Source: Bacteroidales bacterium | GTDB taxonomy: Bacteria > Bacteroidota > Bacteroidia > Bacteroidales > UBA932 | NCBI GenBank assembly: GCA_017437755.1 | Contig: JAFRXI010000011.1 | Span: forward strand, 1 to 64,000 | DNA: 64,000 nt | Direction of reading: 5' to 3' | Shown here: positions 1 to 8,865 of the stretch, in pieces | Layout: every line of letters begins with the position of its first letter | How positions within the stretch are numbered: position 1 is the first letter of the stretch | The notes under the pieces: model-generated | Databases searched by the model: none | What the model saw: only the letters and a program-made list of their open reading frames with translations | Told to the model about the DNA's origin: nothing | Position numbers and translations under genes: made by a program

Positions 1-511
1 AGAGCAAGATGCGCATCAGCGCTGCCTAAAAACCATGAAAAACTTCGCGGGGTTAGCCCGGCGGCTGGGGACGCAGTCCCCATTGAGCCGATGAGAATGA
101 CATATTGTTAAACCAGTCCAAGAAAAACGGGTCAGCTCATAAACTATTTTCAGGACGATACACCGCGCCGCTGCGCCGAATCGTCTGATTTAAAGATAAT
201 TAGACGAAATCGGGGTAGTGCAGTAGCCTACGGCGACATTCATGATATCCATGAGCATCAGATACTTACGTGCCACGGAGAGACCGGTGGCTTGCGTTCT
301 CATTGAAAAAGATATAACTTTGCAACAATGAAAAACTTTGTGATATGGAGGGGCGGATTCTTTTGTGGCACGTGCTGGGCCATTCTTACAAGCATGGGCA
401 ACTTGATGGCGTTTACAACAGCGTGGTGATCTGTACTGCGCGTCGTCATGTCGGCGCGATTGCGCGCATAAACGGTTAACAATCATAGTATTAATTCGTT
501 GCACTTCACGG
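1..511. other. Leading intergenic region with hairpins, no convincing gene
   Basis: I see no gene I can support here. There is a nested hairpin at 62-90 (cggct / ggggac - gca - gtcccc / agccg) without a T-run, and an inverted repeat gacgat (154-159) with atcgtc (180-185). A box matching the Bacteroidota -7 element, TAACTTTG, lies at 315-322. It could start a long leader for the phosphoesterase gene at 512, or serve a 33-codon ORF beginning with ATG at 328, for which I have no other support. The frame open on the minus strand across 190-912 is an antisense shadow of the downstream gene. Confidence 0.4.
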
Positions 512-1813
512 ATGAAAAAGTTGTTGTTGTGGGTGGCGCTGGCGGGCCTGGCGCCTGGTTTGGAGCGGGGAACGGCGGCGGTAGTGTCCCGGGAAAAGGT
601 AGCAGAATTGGCGTCGGGAAGCGCGCCGGTGTGGAATCGGGCGGAGGCGCCAGGAAAGACGCGGGGAACGGTTACGGATCTGGTGCCGGAAGCGTCCTTG
701 GCGACAACGGGGGTGCCGGGCGCCGCCGGGAGACGGGAAACGGAAGTTGCGCAGGTATCGATGGGGAAATCGCCCGGAGTGCAGCAGGACTCGCTGATGG
801 TGATGTTCTGGAACCTGGAGAACTTCTTTGACTGGAAAAACGACTCCACAAGCGTCTCGGACGCGGAATTCTCTTCTAGGGGAGAGAGGCACTGGACCCG
901 AAAGAAGTTCATGGCAAAGGCGCAGGCTGTGGCAAAGACCGTCTTGTGGGCGGAAGGGGTCGCGGGGAGACTTCCGGATGCCGTCGGCGTGGCCGAAGTG
1001 GAAAATGCCGGCGTGCTCAGGCGCCTGCTTAAGGAAACGATCCTCCGGAAACTGGACTACGAGGCCGTGCACTTCGACTCTCCTGATCCGCGCGGAATAG
1101 ACGTCGGGCTGCTCTACCGGAAGGGCGTCTTTGAAATGATCGACGCCCGGCCGGTTCCGGTAGGAGCCCCGACATTCCGCACCAGGGATATACTGTACGT
1201 GGCCCTGAAACACCGCGGGAGCGGAAAGGACTACGTGATGCTGGTGAATCATCACCCCTCCAAATTCAGCGGTGCAAAGTCCTCTGAATCAAAGAGAAAG
1301 GCAGCGATTGCCGCCCTCCGGGCCCTGGCCGAAGACTCCTTAAGGTCACAAACCCTCCCCAGTCTGGCTCCGGAAACCTCCCCCGCCCCGTCTTCGGAAA
1401 CGGCTCCCGTCCAGCCGCCACAAACCTCTCCCGCCCCGCAGCCCACCGCCCCCGGCACCTCCCAGGCCGCCCCCGGCCAGCAGACTGCGCCCGCGATAAT
1501 CGCCATGGGCGATTTCAACGACACCCCCGACAGCCCCCTGTTCCTGGGGCTGACCCCTCCGCTTGTGAACCTTTCCCTTCCCCTTTGGCGGAAGGGAAAA
1601 GGCTCCATCCGCTTTGACGGGCGGTGGGAACTGATAGACCTTTATTTTGTGTCGGAAAACATCTCGTCGGCAAGGGTGGACGTTCTCAGGCCGCCCTTCC
1701 TGCTGCAGGAAGACCGAGCCCGCGGCGGCTTCAAACCCCGCCGCACATACCTCGGCCCCCGCTATAACGGCGGCGTCAGCGACCATCTTCCGGTGGTGCT
1801 CCTGTTACCGTAG
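512..1813 (+). CDS. Secreted endonuclease/exonuclease/phosphatase (EEP) family protein
   Basis: The product (433 aa) is a DNase I-fold phosphoesterase, probably exported. An N-terminal hydrophobic stretch (MKKLLLWVALAGLAPG) looks like a signal peptide. Family motifs appear in order: FWNLENFFD near residue 100 (metal/active-site Asn), VAEVENAGVL near 160 (metal-binding Glu), NHHPSKFSG near 245, GDFNDTPDSPL near 335 and the C-terminal SDHLPVVL (Asp-His pair). These are known EEP catalytic elements; the actual substrate (nucleic acid, phosphoinositide or other phosphodiester) cannot be read. Two low-complexity stretches are unusual: an Ala/Gly-rich linker at about 20-95 and a Pro/Ser/Thr/Ala-rich insert at about 285-330, the latter placed just before the GDFND motif. 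It stands alone, with a 210-bp gap to the next gene. Confidence 0.8.
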   Translation: MKKLLLWVALAGLAPGLERGTAAVVSREKVAELASGSAPVWNRAEAPGKTRGTVTDLVPEASLATTGVPGAAGRRETEVAQVSMGKSPGVQQDSLMVMFWNLENFFDWKNDSTSVSDAEFSSRGERHWTRKKFMAKAQAVAKTVLWAEGVAGRLPDAVGVAEVENAGVLRRLLKETILRKLDYEAVHFDSPDPRGIDVGLLYRKGVFEMIDARPVPVGAPTFRTRDILYVALKHRGSGKDYVMLVNHHPSKFSGAKSSESKRKAAIAALRALAEDSLRSQTLPSLAPETSPAPSSETAPVQPPQTSPAPQPTAPGTSQAAPGQQTAPAIIAMGDFNDTPDSPLFLGLTPPLVNLSLPLWRKGKGSIRFDGRWELIDLYFVSENISSARVDVLRPPFLLQEDRARGGFKPRRTYLGPRYNGGVSDHLPVVLLLP

Positions 1814-1950
1814 CCAGTGCGAGGCGTGAACCTGCGACCATCCTCCTGATACCGTGATGAATATAATGGACCCGCGTCCGAGACAGGGGAGGCAGGAAGC
1901 GTGTTTTCAACGCCCCGGGGGACCGTTTTTCATGCCTCCCGCCCTTCCGT

Positions 1951-1980
1951 TTGGCAAAAGCGTAAAAAAGGTTATATTTG
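1951..1980 (+). promoter_or_regulatory. Bacteroidota-type promoter of the YeiH-like gene
   Basis: TTG at 1951-1953 followed 19 bp later by TATATTTG at 1973-1980 matches the known -33 (TTG) and -7 (TAnnTTTG) pattern with correct spacing. It lies 43 bp ahead of the ATG at 2024. Confidence 0.7.
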
Positions 1981-1991
1981 TAGCGATAATA

Positions 1992-2007
1992 CGCTCCTTC
2001 GGGAGCG
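1992..2007 (+). promoter_or_regulatory. UUCG-capped hairpin in the leader of the YeiH-like gene
   Basis: cgctcc-ttcg-ggagcg forms a 6-bp stem closed by a C(UUCG)G tetraloop, an exceptionally stable RNA fold. It would sit at the 5' end of the leader, about 10 nt after the predicted transcription start and 16 nt before the start codon. It may protect the 5' end or control initiation; this is inference. Confidence 0.55.
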
Positions 2008-2023
2008 GCTAAAACCTTGAACC

Positions 2024-3367
2024 ATGTCTGAAAAATCCAAAAAACTCCTGACGGAGGACTGGCTGGCCGTTTGGATCGGCTTTGTCGTCATAGCCATAGG
2101 CTGCGTGGCCGTCCTTACCGGATGGTTTGATTTCTCCGCCTTGAAATTTTCAACCTGGAGCGTGGGCGAGAGCGCTGCCACAAAGGCCGTCGGGCTCGGT
2201 ACCCAGATGGGAACGTGGGTGTTCTGGCGCAAACTGCTGGTGACCGTCCTGGTCCTTGGAGTGCTCTTTGCCGGAGGAATAAAACTCCAGGGCGGAAAGG
2301 TCGGGAAATTCATCCCCGCATTCCTGGGGCTCTTCGTCCTGGCTGTGGTGGTCCGCCTGATCAGTGCCGAGTTCACCCTCAACCGTTACCTTGAATGGGC
2401 CTTCTGGGCACTCATCGTGGGCCTTCTGATATCCAACACCGTGGGGGTCCCCAAGTGGCTCAAACCGGCCATCAGGACTGAGTATTACATCAAGACCGGC
2501 CTTGTGATAATGGGCTTTTCGGTGCTGTTCTCCAATATCGCCAAGTTCGGCCTGTACGGGCTTGGGATCGCATGGATAGTCACGCCCATTGTGATAATCT
2601 TCATGTGGTGGTTCGGCACAAAGGTCCTTAAGATGGACAACAAGCCCATGGTCATCACCCTTGCAGCAGCCACTTCCGTCTGCGGAACGTCCGCGGCAAT
2701 CGCCACCGGAGCGGCCGCCAAGGCAAAGAAGGACGACCTCTCCATCGCCATTTCCATCTCCATCATCTTCACCATCCTGATGATGGTGTTCGAGCCCATG
2801 ATAATCCGCGCCTGCGGCATGAATCAGCTGATGGGCGGCTCGCTGATAGGCGGTACCGTCGATTCCACCGGCGCCGTGGTGCTGGCCGGAAACGCCCTCG
2901 GACCCGAAGCCGAGCAGGCGGCCGTGCTGGTGAAGTCCATCCAGAACATCCTCATAGGTTTCATCGCCTTCTTCGTGGCCATCTTCTTTGCCACCAGGGT
3001 GGAAAACAGCGGCGCGTCCAAGGTGGGGGCCGGAGAAATCTGGACCAGGTTCCCCAAGTTCATAATCGGTTTCTTCGTGGCGTCCCTGGTCGCTTCCTTC
3101 ATCATCCAGCCCATTTTCGGCGGAGACCAGGTAGGCGCAATCAACAAGGTGCTGGACCAGTACAAGAACTGGGCGTTCGTGCTCGCGTTCACATCTATCG
3201 GCCTGGACACCAATTTCAAGGAGATAGGGAAGCAGATGCAGGGCGGCAAGGTGCTGTGGCTCTATGTGGTGGGCCAGACTTTCAACATCGCCCTTACCCT
3301 GTTTGCCGTATGGTTCCTGCTTTCGGGCGTGGTATTCCCCGTCCCTGAGCTGGCGCTGTTCAAATAA
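2024..3367 (+). CDS. YeiH-type (putative sulfate exporter family) membrane protein
   Basis: The 447-aa product is an inner-membrane protein with roughly ten to eleven hydrophobic segments spread over the whole length. The conserved family centre is present around residues 215-240 (TLAAATSVCGTSAAIATGAA), which is the hallmark small-residue motif of the YeiH/YadS-like putative sulfate exporter family, as is the GGSLIGGTVDSTGAVV stretch near 275-290. The N-terminus carries an additional hydrophilic-hydrophobic region common in Bacteroidota members. Family function is only loosely established. The gene has its own promoter at 1951-1980 and is followed immediately by repeat E1, so it is probably monocistronic or ends at the E1 structure. 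Confidence 0.85.
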   Translation: MSEKSKKLLTEDWLAVWIGFVVIAIGCVAVLTGWFDFSALKFSTWSVGESAATKAVGLGTQMGTWVFWRKLLVTVLVLGVLFAGGIKLQGGKVGKFIPAFLGLFVLAVVVRLISAEFTLNRYLEWAFWALIVGLLISNTVGVPKWLKPAIRTEYYIKTGLVIMGFSVLFSNIAKFGLYGLGIAWIVTPIVIIFMWWFGTKVLKMDNKPMVITLAAATSVCGTSAAIATGAAAKAKKDDLSIAISISIIFTILMMVFEPMIIRACGMNQLMGGSLIGGTVDSTGAVVLAGNALGPEAEQAAVLVKSIQNILIGFIAFFVAIFFATRVENSGASKVGAGEIWTRFPKFIIGFFVASLVASFIIQPIFGGDQVGAINKVLDQYKNWAFVLAFTSIGLDTNFKEIGKQMQGGKVLWLYVVGQTFNIALTLFAVWFLLSGVVFPVPELALFK

Positions 3368-3372
3368 TGAGA

Positions 3373-3472
3373 ATAATTACCTGCTCTGTTTGAAGACCGT
3401 CTGCACCCACGCAGCGTAAGTGGGAGGGGCCCGGCCGCAGGCTGTAGTCTGAAAACAGGGGCAGGTAATTAT
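3373..3472 (+). repeat. Structured intergenic repeat E, copy 1
   Basis: The ends form a perfect 12-bp inverted repeat (ataattacctgc 3373-3384 with gcaggtaattat 3461-3472), extended inward by ctgttt (3386-3391) with aaacag (3453-3458). Inside is a second stem cccac (3406-3410) / gtggg (3420-3424) with a 9-nt loop gcagcgtaa, then aggggccc. Copies 2 and 3 keep the architecture while the stem bases change together. It begins 5 bp after the stop codon at 3367. Confidence 0.75.
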
Positions 3473-3484
3473 AAAAATACGATT

Positions 3485-3760
3485 ATGAAACCAGGGAAAA
3501 CAGGCAGGATAATAACGGCAGTTGTGATTGCGGCGGTCCTCCTGGTTTCGGTTTACATAATGGTCCGGGGGCTCGGGCTTTCGCCCGACCATGATTTCGG
3601 GGCCGGGGCATATTATTATGCCGACATTCCCGATTTTGAGAAATATACCGACGGAAAGGCCAATCCGACGTCTGTTCCTACGGTTGTATATATCTTGCTT
3701 TTCCTTGCCTGGGGAGCCCTGATGTGGTTGCTGTGGAAATGGGTTGACGGGCGGAAGTAA
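3485..3760 (+). CDS. Small two-TM membrane protein, unrecognised
   Basis: The 91-aa product has a hydrophobic segment at about residues 9-28 (IITAVVIAAVLLVSVYIMV) and a second at about 66-85 (VVYILLFLAWGALMWLLW), separated by a loop rich in Tyr, Asp and Gly. The short C-terminal tail (KWVDGRK) is basic, so it probably faces the cytoplasm, and so does the N-terminus. I do not recognise the family. It ends 2 bp before the GTG start of the following 1021-aa gene, so the two are probably translated together. The gene begins 12 bp after the E1 repeat, so the E1 structure would lie in its 5' leader. Confidence 0.65.
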   Translation: MKPGKTGRIITAVVIAAVLLVSVYIMVRGLGLSPDHDFGAGAYYYADIPDFEKYTDGKANPTSVPTVVYILLFLAWGALMWLLWKWVDGRK

Positions 3761-3762
3761 CT

Positions 3763-6700
3763 GTGCGAAAGGAAGTTGTAATATGGCTTATGGTGGCGGC
3801 CCTGTTTGCAGGGACGCCGCTTTCCGCACAGATTTATTCCTGCGGCGATGACCCCGGACGGGCAAGGTGGATGCATGTGGATTCCCCCAATTACCGTATC
3901 ATTTATCCGGAGGGAACCGATTCCCTTGCCATGGAATACGGCCGTGCGCTGGAGCGGTTCCGGACGGCCGAGGGGCGGAGCCTCGGCATGGTCCCGGGAA
4001 CCTTGCAGTTTGGAAAGCGCACCCCGGTGGTCCTCCATCCGTACACTGTATATTCCAACGGCTCGGTGATGTGGGCCCCAAAGCGGATGGACCTTTATAC
4101 CACCCCCGACCCCTATGCCGGCGAAACCATGCCCTGGAGCGAGCAGCTCGCCGTGCATGAGTCCCGCCACGTGGCACAGATGCAGATGGCTTACCGCCGC
4201 GGATTCCGTCCGCTGAATTACATCCTTGGCGAAGTATGGCCGGGAGCCCTAGTGGGGCTTTATCCCGGGACTGCGCTGCTGGAAGGGGATGCCGTGGCCG
4301 CTGAAACCGGTCTTACCATGTCCGGAAGGGCCCGCAGCGCCGATTTCCTGGGCTATATGCGGCTCGCCTTCTCGGAGGGGGACTGGCGGAATTTCTACCG
4401 CTGGCGCTACGGCTCGTTCAAGCATTTCGCACCGGATTACTATAAGGCCGGATATGTTCTGGTGGGAGGAATGCGGGCCGTGTACGACGAGCCCCATTTC
4501 TCGCGCAAGTACTACGACCGGGTGGTGAACCACCCCTTTGGTATAGGCAATCTCCAGAAAGTGACCCGCGAGATTTCCGGGAAACGGTTCCGCGACACCT
4601 TCCGGGACGTCCAGGAGGAGTTCAACCGGGTCTGGAAGGCCGATTCGGCCGCAAGGGCCCCGTTCATGCCGTCGGAAGTGCTGACCAGGCCCGGCCGGTT
4701 TCCGGTGGACTATTCCAGCGAGGTTTTTGCCGGGGGGCGGCATTTCATCATCCATGAGGGATATGTCCGGTCAAGGACGCTCGACACGCTTGACGACGAC
4801 GATGATGAAAAGGAACGGCCCATCTGCGCCTTTGCCGACGAGAGCAGCGCGCTCCAGTATGACGAGGCCGGGAAAAAGATATGGTGGTCGGAGCCGGCGC
4901 CTCATGTAAGATGGTCGCTTTCAGGTACTTCCAGGATCAGGTACATGACCGTCCCGGAAGACGGGGCATACAAGCGGAAAACCCTTGTGAAAGGGCGGTA
5001 TTTCAACCCCCATCCCTCTCCCGACGGGAAAATCGTCAGGGTTACGGAGTACCCAGTGGCGGGCGGAAGCCGCTTTGTGGAGCTGGACGCCTCCACCGGG
5101 AAGGTCCTGTCAACCCATGAAGCCCCTCCGGGGGTGCAGCTTACCGAATCGGCCGGTTTTGGCGATTCGGTATATGCGCTCGGCATAGCCGGGAACGGAT
5201 ACGGCATGTGGCGGCTGCTTCCGGACGGGTCGTGGAAAGAGGAAATCGCTCCGGTCCGCGCGGTGATCCGGAACCTGTCAATAGAAGACGACTGCATTGA
5301 CTTTGTGAGCGATCTCGACGGCTCCATGGAATGGTATCACTATTATCCCGCAACCGGAAAGGCCTGGCGGGTGACCAACCTGGAATTCGGCGGGAATGAT
5401 TTTGCCGTTGACGACGGGTATGTCTACTATTCTTCCCCGACCCTGAAGGGGAGGATGCTGATGAGGACACCGGTGGATTCGCTGAAGCCCGTGGAGGCCG
5501 ATTTTACCCGCCCCCATACATATCCCCTGGAGGACAGGCTCACTGCGCAGGAAAAGGCACTCGCCGGGGATGCTCCGGCGGCGACCGACTCCGTGACCTT
5601 CTCCCGGCCGGAAAGGTACCGGAAGTTCCCCCACCTGATGAAGATCCATTCCTGGACCCCGGTGTGGTTCAATTTCGACAAAGTAAAGTCCATGAGCATG
5701 GACCTGTCGTTCGACACCGCCTCTCCCGGCGTCCTGGCCATGTTCCAGAACGATCTCGGGACCGCGTCGGGGACCCTGGGGTATTCCATCCGCCCCAATC
5801 CGTCGGTAAAGGGGAAATGGAAGAATGCCCTTACCGCAACTTTCACGTATTCAGGCCTTTTCCCGGTTTTCGAACTTTCCGGTGCCTTTAATGAAAGGGA
5901 CGCGGTCCAGTACCGGGTGAAGGACATTGCAACTCCGGATAACGGTTATGTATCCATTTCCGCAGGCAGGATGGCCTTGCACAGCCTCAACGGAACTGCA
6001 AGGGTGTATGTACCCCTCAACCTGTCCGGTTCGGGCTGGTCCAGGGGGCTCGTCCCGCAGGTGAAGTACAGTATTTCCAATGACCGTTTCAATTCGGCGG
6101 GGACGGCGATAAGCTACCTCCCGGGGCTGGGCGGGACAGTGTCGACGCCTGTGTTCAACGGGGTGGGGGAAGGCCGTAATGTGCTGATGCAGAGTTTTTC
6201 CACATCGCTCAGGGGCTATGTGATGAGGCCTGTTCCACAAAGCGGGACCTATCCCCTGTTCGGCATTGGCTTTGAGGCCGGATACCATTTCCGTCCGGGG
6301 CTCGGGAGTGTGTTCTCCCCTTCCGTCTACGGTTACCTTTACGGTTATCTTCCCGGAATCCTTCAGGAGCAGGGTCTTCGTGTTTCGGCAATGGCACAGA
6401 GGCAGTTCCTGACTGGGTCGCGCCTTGGCGAGGGATATGCCGTGACCACGCCCAGGGGCTTTTCCGGCATGGCCGGAACGTTCATTTTCAGGAACTTCCC
6501 CACGCAGCTGAAAATTTCGGCCGACTATGCCATCCCCATTTACGTGGGGGACATTTCGGCCTTGAGCCCCGTTGCCTATATCAAGAACTTCCTGCTGGTA
6601 CCCCATTTTGATTACGGCACATATTCGGTTAAATCGGTATCGGCGAACCTCTTTTCCGCCGGAGCCGATTTCACGGTGGAACTGGCAAACGTGCTGTGGA

Positions 6701-6828
6701 TCCCGTTCTCCGGCTCCGTGGGCGTGACCTGGAGTTACAACTGGGGCTCGGCCATGAAATATTTCAAGGCTGCGGGGATAGACGACGGCCGCAACTATTT
6801 TGGCCTTGTGTTTTCAGTTGATATTTGA
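3763..6828 (+). CDS. Large exported protein: HESRH metallopeptidase-like N-terminus, propeller-like middle, outer-membrane barrel-like end
   Basis: The 1021-aa product starts at GTG, 2 bp after the previous stop. A signal peptide ends near residue 22 (TPLSAQ). Residues 132-136 are HESRH, an HExxH zinc-site pattern inside a region resembling peptidase-MA-like proteins (EQLAVHESRHVAQMQ). Residues 330-560 hold repeated Trp/Tyr/Gly-rich strands resembling a TolB-type propeller, including an acidic DDDDDE run. From about 630 to the end there are alternating strands ending in Val-Asp-Ile, consistent with an outer-membrane barrel. The order suggests a surface or periplasmic protease-like protein anchored in the outer membrane. 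Family naming is uncertain; similar long Bacteroidota proteins are mostly annotated as hypothetical. Confidence 0.6.
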   Translation: MRKEVVIWLMVAALFAGTPLSAQIYSCGDDPGRARWMHVDSPNYRIIYPEGTDSLAMEYGRALERFRTAEGRSLGMVPGTLQFGKRTPVVLHPYTVYSNGSVMWAPKRMDLYTTPDPYAGETMPWSEQLAVHESRHVAQMQMAYRRGFRPLNYILGEVWPGALVGLYPGTALLEGDAVAAETGLTMSGRARSADFLGYMRLAFSEGDWRNFYRWRYGSFKHFAPDYYKAGYVLVGGMRAVYDEPHFSRKYYDRVVNHPFGIGNLQKVTREISGKRFRDTFRDVQEEFNRVWKADSAARAPFMPSEVLTRPGRFPVDYSSEVFAGGRHFIIHEGYVRSRTLDTLDDDDDEKERPICAFADESSALQYDEAGKKIWWSEPAPHVRWSLSGTSRIRYMTVPEDGAYKRKTLVKGRYFNPHPSPDGKIVRVTEYPVAGGSRFVELDASTGKVLSTHEAPPGVQLTESAGFGDSVYALGIAGNGYGMWRLLPDGSWKEEIAPVRAVIRNLSIEDDCIDFVSDLDGSMEWYHYYPATGKAWRVTNLEFGGNDFAVDDGYVYYSSPTLKGRMLMRTPVDSLKPVEADFTRPHTYPLEDRLTAQEKALAGDAPAATDSVTFSRPERYRKFPHLMKIHSWTPVWFNFDKVKSMSMDLSFDTASPGVLAMFQNDLGTASGTLGYSIRPNPSVKGKWKNALTATFTYSGLFPVFELSGAFNERDAVQYRVKDIATPDNGYVSISAGRMALHSLNGTARVYVPLNLSGSGWSRGLVPQVKYSISNDRFNSAGTAISYLPGLGGTVSTPVFNGVGEGRNVLMQSFSTSLRGYVMRPVPQSGTYPLFGIGFEAGYHFRPGLGSVFSPSVYGYLYGYLPGILQEQGLRVSAMAQRQFLTGSRLGEGYAVTTPRGFSGMAGTFIFRNFPTQLKISADYAIPIYVGDISALSPVAYIKNFLLVPHFDYGTYSVKSVSANLFSAGADFTVELANVLWIPFSGSVGVTWSYNWGSAMKYFKAAGIDDGRNYFGLVFSVDI

Positions 6829-6836
6829 TATTTTTG
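6806..6836 (+). promoter_or_regulatory. Promoter for the thioredoxin-like lipoprotein and downstream run
   Basis: TTG at 6806-6808, then 20 bp, then TATTTTTG at 6829-6836. The -7 box directly follows the stop codon of the previous gene, 15 bp ahead of the ATG at 6852. It could drive the run through galM, thyA, folA and the SNF transporter. Confidence 0.55.
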
Positions 6837-6851
6837 TACACCCGTGGCCAA

Positions 6852-7826
6852 ATGAAGTGTTTACCGGTAATATTGATGTGCCTTGCCGCCGCCGTTTCCT
6901 GCGGAGGCGGGCCAAAGGGGCCTTCCCCGGTGAAGACCAGGGCTTTCCCGCGAGTATCGGCTCCGGCCATGATTGAGAGCAGGGAAGAAATGGTCGCATT
7001 TATGGCCGAGCATTTCTGGGACGCTTTTACGGATACGGCAAAGCGCTGGTACAGCGACAGTTCCATAGTCAACGGCGTGCCTGTGGAAGAAGTGGAAAGC
7101 GCCGTCGGGCTGTATGTGACGGTTATCGAAGGGGCGCCCCGCGAGGTTGCGGCGAAGGGCCTTGGAACCCTTGCTGCGAGAGCCTGCGCCGCGGAACGGG
7201 CCGATACTTCATCCACCGTGCTGGAAACCATGGAGCGGCTCATCCGGAAGTATCTTTACGACCCAAACTCTCCCCTTCGCGACGAAGACCTCTTCGGGGC
7301 TTTCGCCCTGGCCCTTTCCGGAAATGACGTCCTTCCGGAAATCCGCCGCGCCCCATATGCCAGGGAAGCATCGCTCTGCTCCCTGAATTCTGTGGGGACC
7401 AGGGCTGCCGATTTCCCGTTTACCGACAGCCGCGGCCGCCAGAGGACCCTTTACGGTATTAAGGCCGACTGGACCGTCCTCATCTTCGGAAACCCCCTCT
7501 GCGGCGCCTGCAAGGAGCTTATGGAGGCAATGTCGGCAGACGAGGGAATCTCCGCCCTGGTAAGGAACGGCAGGGTGGCGGTAGCCGACATCTACATCGA
7601 CGAGGACCTGGACGAGTGGCGCTCTTCGGCGTCGTCATACCCAAGGGAATGGATAAACGGCTACGACCACCAGTACAAGATCCGGACAGACCTGGTCTAC
7701 CATGTCAGGGCCATTCCGTCGATGTATATCCTGGACCGGGACAAGACCGTGGTGATGAAGGACGCGCCACAGGAAAGGATACTTGAATTTTTATCAGAAA
7801 TATCTGAAAATCATGGAAATAACTAA
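6852..7826 (+). CDS. Thioredoxin-like lipoprotein (DUF5106-like)
   Basis: The 324-aa product begins with a lipoprotein signal (MKCLPVILMCLAAAVSC), giving lipidation at Cys17. An upstream in-frame start at 6825 is less likely because the signal peptide starts cleanly here. The N-terminal half is helical and unrecognised in detail, similar to the domain that precedes thioredoxin folds in Bacteroidales. The C-terminal half is thioredoxin-like, with the CGAC redox pair in FGNPLCGACKEL near residue 220 and the cis-Pro loop RAIPSMYILDRD near 290. It is probably a periplasmic thiol-disulfide protein. The gene overlaps galM by 14 bp. Confidence 0.7.
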   Translation: MKCLPVILMCLAAAVSCGGGPKGPSPVKTRAFPRVSAPAMIESREEMVAFMAEHFWDAFTDTAKRWYSDSSIVNGVPVEEVESAVGLYVTVIEGAPREVAAKGLGTLAARACAAERADTSSTVLETMERLIRKYLYDPNSPLRDEDLFGAFALALSGNDVLPEIRRAPYAREASLCSLNSVGTRAADFPFTDSRGRQRTLYGIKADWTVLIFGNPLCGACKELMEAMSADEGISALVRNGRVAVADIYIDEDLDEWRSSASSYPREWINGYDHQYKIRTDLVYHVRAIPSMYILDRDKTVVMKDAPQERILEFLSEISENHGNN

Positions 7827-8865
7827 AGAGCTTTGGGGCAAGACCCCTCAGGGACGGGAAATCTTCCGCTACACACTGACCAATTCAAAGGGCGCCTTCG
7901 TAAGGCTATGCGACGTGGGTGCCGGCATCGTTTCCATCGTGGTTCCCGACAAGGACGGAAAACTCGCCGACGTGGTAATCGGCTATAACGACCCCATGGA
8001 TTATTTTGCCGACGGTCCCTGCTCAGGAAAGATCCCCGGACGCTATGCCAACCGTATCGCCAACGGCCGTTTCACCCTCGACGGCAAGGAGTACACCCTT
8101 CCCATAAACAACGGCCCCAACCATCTTCACGGTGGTCCCGAAGGATTCCATAACAAAGTGTGGGACAGCCGGATAGAGGGCGACGCCGTGGAGTTCATGT
8201 ATTTCTCGGAAGACGGCGAGTCAGGATATCCCGGCAACCTGAAGGTGGTGGCCCATTACGAGTGGGACGACGACTGCGCCCTCAAGCTCACCATGACCGC
8301 GGAGACGGACGCCCCCACGGTGGTGAACCTTACGAACCATGTGTATTTCAATCTCAACGGCGAGGGTAACGGAAACATCGAGGGGCACATCATGAAGCTC
8401 AACGCCTCGGAATGGCTTCCAACCGACGAGACGCTCATCCCCACCGGCGAGGTCGTCCCCGTGGCGGGAACCCCCATGGATTTTGTGACGCCCAAGCCCA
8501 TCGGGCGCGACCTTAAGGAAAAATTCCAGGCCCTGGAATACGGCAAGGGCTACGACAACTGCTGGCTCATCGACGGGGCCATGCCCGGACAGCTTCAGAC
8601 GGCGGCGGAACTCTACGCACCGGAGAGCGGCAGGATGGTGGAAGTCATAACCACCCAGCCGGCCGTACAGGTCTATACCGGAAACTGGCTTTCAGGCAGC
8701 CCCAGGGGCAAATGCGGCCGCAGTTATTTCGACTACGACGCCGTGGCCATCGAATGTCAGCACTGCCCCGACAGCCCCAACAAGCCCGACTTCCCCTCTA
8801 CCGTACTCCGTCCCGGAGAGGTATATGAGGAGGCGATAATCTGGTCGTTCAGCATCCGCGGGTAA
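7813..8865 (+). CDS. galM: Aldose 1-epimerase (mutarotase)
   Basis: The 350-aa product interconverts alpha and beta anomers of aldohexoses. Diagnostic stretches are [12 protein letters not shown] near residue 77, the NGPNHLHGG catalytic-His motif near 99, [12 protein letters not shown] (second catalytic His) near 174, and the C-terminal [11 protein letters not shown] and [15 protein letters not shown] segment holding the catalytic Glu region. The start MEITKELWG is chosen over an in-frame ATG 30 bp upstream because it matches the usual family length and N-terminus. No export signal is seen. It overlaps the preceding lipoprotein gene by 14 bp and its TAA overlaps the thyA ATG (TAATG), so translation is probably coupled. 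Confidence 0.92.
   Translation: MEITKELWGKTPQGREIFRYTLTNSKGAFVRLCDVGAGIVSIVVPDKDGKLADVVIGYNDPMDYFADGPCSGKIPGRYANRIANGRFTLDGKEYTLPINNGPNHLHGGPEGFHNKVWDSRIEGDAVEFMYFSEDGESGYPGNLKVVAHYEWDDDCALKLTMTAETDAPTVVNLTNHVYFNLNGEGNGNIEGHIMKLNASEWLPTDETLIPTGEVVPVAGTPMDFVTPKPIGRDLKEKFQALEYGKGYDNCWLIDGAMPGQLQTAAELYAPESGRMVEVITTQPAVQVYTGNWLSGSPRGKCGRSYFDYDAVAIECQHCPDSPNKPDFPSTVLRPGEVYEEAIIWSFSIRG

Noticed and set aside
1887..1940. gggaggca / tgcctccc inverted repeat as a terminator of the first phosphoesterase gene
   Set aside because: The 38-nt loop is long, the stem only 8 bp, and no T-run follows on the plus strand.
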